Source: an uncultured Lachnospiraceae bacterium (GTDB lineage: Bacteria; Bacillota; Clostridia; Lachnospirales; Lachnospiraceae). From it: a DNA stretch of 64,000 nucleotides. The position numbers and the translations under genes were made by a program. Numbering within the stretch: the stretch's first letter is position 1; every line of letters starts with the position of its first letter. Below the pieces are notes generated by a model that worked only from the letters and a program-made list of their open reading frames with translations, made no database searches and had not been told where the DNA came from. The stretch covers positions 1 to 64,000 of the forward strand of contig CANQCY010000001.1 of NCBI GenBank assembly GCA_947591245.1. Direction: 5' to 3'. Shown in pieces: positions 62,116 through 64,000 of the stretch.

Positions 62116-64000
62116 ATGAAGGAAAATCGATTGCCGCCTCGTGCTCTTGCGCTTTTGAAGCCGGCCGGAATAACGAAGGACGATATTTTGGACGTCTGTC
62201 CGATGGATTTGTCCGATCAGTGTGAATATATAAGCGGGTATTTGTTTTTAACTGCAGATCAGCTCGGTATTGTGACAAGCGAGCCGATCGGAAACAGGGT
62301 CCGTTATTTTCGCGGTACAAAGACGAAGGATCTCGCCTACGGCGAAGACACGCTGGAGTACGCGTTCCGGCTCATACCGCTTGCGGAAACGGAGCGGATG
62401 AAGATTGAGCGCATGGTGGCGACAAACCGCATTACGCTTCTGCATAATGGGACTCCGGTTCAGGTGGGGGCAATGACGAATCTGTATTTGGAGCAGATGA
62501 ATTTATTTTTGAAAAGCTATCGGAAATTGAAAAAGTATCCTGATGCTGCGGAGCAGATTGAGACGGCGCAGGAAAATGCGGAACAGGAGGCAGAGTATTG
62601 TCCGGTGTGCGGTACGATGTATCCGGATCCGAAGCGGAAAATCTGTCCCAAATGCATGAATAAACGATCCATCTTTTTTCGGACGCTCGGATATTTTTTC
62701 CGTTATAAGTGGAAGTTTTTAACGCTGTTTGCATGTTATTTTGCTGCGGCGGGTTTGAATCTTGTATGGCCGTATTTGAACGGTACGATTTTATATGACC
62801 GGATTCTCCGCAAGGACGACGGATTTCTCAGGCAGTTTGGAGTCGGCGGAGAATATGCGCTGGCGCTGCTTCTGCTTGTCTGCATCATGGTGTTTTCAAA
62901 GGTCGTCCAACAGGGCGTCCAGCTTCTGCAGGGAACGCTGATGGCGCAAATTGTGGCAGCGACGATCCGCGATATGAAGCAGGATGTATTTTCGTCTATG
63001 GGAAATCTTTCGATTAATTTTTTTACGAGCAAGAAGACGGGAAGCCTGATGACAAGGGTGCTCAGCGATGCCGACCGCGTTACGGACTTTTTCCTGGATG
63101 GATTTCCGTACATCTTTGTCCATGGGTTTACGATTATTGCAACGTTTACGGTGATGTTCCGCCTAAACTGGCGGATGGCTCTTGTGGCATGTATTTTGCT
63201 GCCGCTTCTCGTTATTATGAGCGTGAAGCTGAAACCCAAACTGTGGAGCCTGTTTGGCAGAAGGCATCGCGCCGAGAGGACGGTAAACAGCCGTGTCAAT
63301 GACAATCTGACCGGAGCGAGAGTGGTGAAATCGTTTGGGCAGCAGGAACAGGAAAATGCCCGCTTTGAGGGCCCGAACGAAAATTTGAGGGATGCGGAAG
63401 TCAGAATTGTGAAATACAATAACCGTTTTACGATTTTATATAATTTCGTACAGGAAGTTTCCAATATATGGGTATGGATACTGGGCGTTTTTCTGCTTAT
63501 GAGGACAGAAAGCATCGAACTCGGCGTATTAATCACATTTGTGGGCTATGTGGCGCAGCTGAACGGTCCGATGAATTTCTTTTCCTTTGTATTTCATATG
63601 TGGACGAACAGCATCAATGCGGCGCAGCGGATGTTTGAGATCATGGACGCCATACCGGACATACAGGAGGCGCCTAATCCTGTACATATTCCGAAACCGC
63701 ACGGTGAAATCCGGCTGGATCATGTGACGTTTGGCTATGACGTCAATAAGCCGGTTTTAAAAGATATCAGCCTTCATGTGAAAGAGGGGGAGATGCTTGG
63801 GATCGTCGGGCGTTCCGGCGCTGGAAAGACGACGTTGGTCAATCTGATCTCGCGTCTGTATGATACGAATGAGGGAAATATTTATCTCGACGATTACAAT
63901 GTGAAGGAGATCGCATTTCATGACCTTCGCAGAAATGTGGCAATGGTATCGCAGGATACGTATATTTTTATGGGAACGGTGGCGGAAAATATTGCTTACG
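62116..64000 (+). CDS. ABC exporter (fused membrane and ATPase domains) with zinc-ribbon N-terminus, 3' end outside window
   Basis: ATG 62116 has GGAGGG five bases upstream, and the frame is open to the right edge (628 codons seen). Residues 1 to about 155 form an unusual PH-like or regulatory region. A zinc ribbon follows with Cys162, Cys165, Cys177 and Cys180 (YCPVCGTMYP, KICPKCMNK). A six-helix exporter domain (about 195-510) and an ATPase domain with Walker A IVGRSGAGKTTLVNL (about 561-575) complete the visible part. The type resembles multidrug or lipid exporters. The cysteine motif and N-terminal region are not part of ordinary ABC exporters. Control by attenuation is likely. Confidence 0.85.
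   Translation, partial: MKENRLPPRALALLKPAGITKDDILDVCPMDLSDQCEYISGYLFLTADQLGIVTSEPIGNRVRYFRGTKTKDLAYGEDTLEYAFRLIPLAETERMKIERMVATNRITLLHNGTPVQVGAMTNLYLEQMNLFLKSYRKLKKYPDAAEQIETAQENAEQEAEYCPVCGTMYPDPKRKICPKCMNKRSIFFRTLGYFFRYKWKFLTLFACYFAAAGLNLVWPYLNGTILYDRILRKDDGFLRQFGVGGEYALALLLLVCIMVFSKVVQQGVQLLQGTLMAQIVAATIRDMKQDVFSSMGNLSINFFTSKKTGSLMTRVLSDADRVTDFFLDGFPYIFVHGFTIIATFTVMFRLNWRMALVACILLPLLVIMSVKLKPKLWSLFGRRHRAERTVNSRVNDNLTGARVVKSFGQQEQENARFEGPNENLRDAEVRIVKYNNRFTILYNFVQEVSNIWVWILGVFLLMRTESIELGVLITFVGYVAQLNGPMNFFSFVFHMWTNSINAAQRMFEIMDAIPDIQEAPNPVHIPKPHGEIRLDHVTFGYDVNKPVLKDISLHVKEGEMLGIVGRSGAGKTTLVNLISRLYDTNEGNIYLDDYNVKEIAFHDLRRNVAMVSQDTYIFMGTVAENIAY

Noticed and set aside
61844-62119. A 91-residue plus-strand frame (MGIVLSAPLF...) in the exporter leader
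   Set aside because: It has no ribosome site, overlaps the terminator hairpin and shows no protein-like pattern. The leader-peptide reading explains the region better.
1-64000. CRISPR arrays, rRNA genes and prophage structural genes
   Set aside because: No regularly spaced repeats, rRNA sequence or phage head/tail genes were found on reading either strand.

Overview
The window reads as the chromosome of an anaerobic Gram-positive bacterium of the Clostridia, most probably a Lachnospiraceae member. The grounds are strong GGAGG ribosome sites, frequent GTG/TTG starts, Firmicute-type fatty-acid, glycyl-tRNA synthetase and CDP-glycerol transferase genes, a LysM-GH18 protein, M23 and Big2 surface proteins, and several small families I associate with that group (PFL, DUF5662-like, DUF5721-like). 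Genus and species cannot be named from sequence reading alone.

Layout. 1-6 kb: the C-terminal part of an FtsA-like protein, a WalJ/YycJ-type metallo-beta-lactamase-fold protein, an ACT protein with its PFL partner, PepD and a Nudix hydrolase. 6-10.4 kb: a tandem pair of GH31 alpha-glycosidases. 10.6-14.4 kb: a lipoprotein with a suspicious poly-A frameshift, an Fe-S aldo/keto reductase, and a secreted DUF6273-like protein with a Pro/Glu repeat stalk. 14.4-20.2 kb: a decayed accessory island holding broken restriction-modification, Rpn-type nuclease and methyltransferase genes beside an intact Y-family polymerase and YolD-like pair. 20.2-40.1 kb: mostly envelope functions (MATE pump, sugar dehydratase, CDP-glycerol transferase, LysM-GH18, an RND pump with a long coiled coil, MurI, M23 peptidase, Big2 proteins), plus CysK, a pseudouridine synthase and a DJ-1 protein.

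40.2-47.8 kb: the most interesting block. One promoter precedes ten tightly packed genes: a TadZ-like deviant P-loop protein, a large beta-helix surface protein, a TadA/CpaF ATPase, a TadB/TadC-like membrane protein, and several small single-pass proteins. Four of the small proteins share an N-terminal pattern with Glu7, Tyr/Phe8 and Gly9 followed by a hydrophobic helix, which recalls the Glu-Tyr-Gly of Flp pilins but without a leader peptide. I read it as a stripped-down Tad-like filament or secretion system.

47.9-64 kb: a CNNM/CBS protein and an ABC-F ATPase on the minus strand; a GH13 protein that has lost all three catalytic carboxylates; htpG under a CIRCE-like operator; tRNA-Thr(CGU); a compact fatty-acid cluster acpP-fabD-fabG-fabF-fabZ with a palindromic operator-like site; glyS; and an ABC exporter with a zinc-ribbon N-terminus behind a leader peptide and intrinsic terminator, resembling attenuation control. 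The exporter runs off the right edge. No CRISPR array, rRNA or complete insertion sequence was seen.
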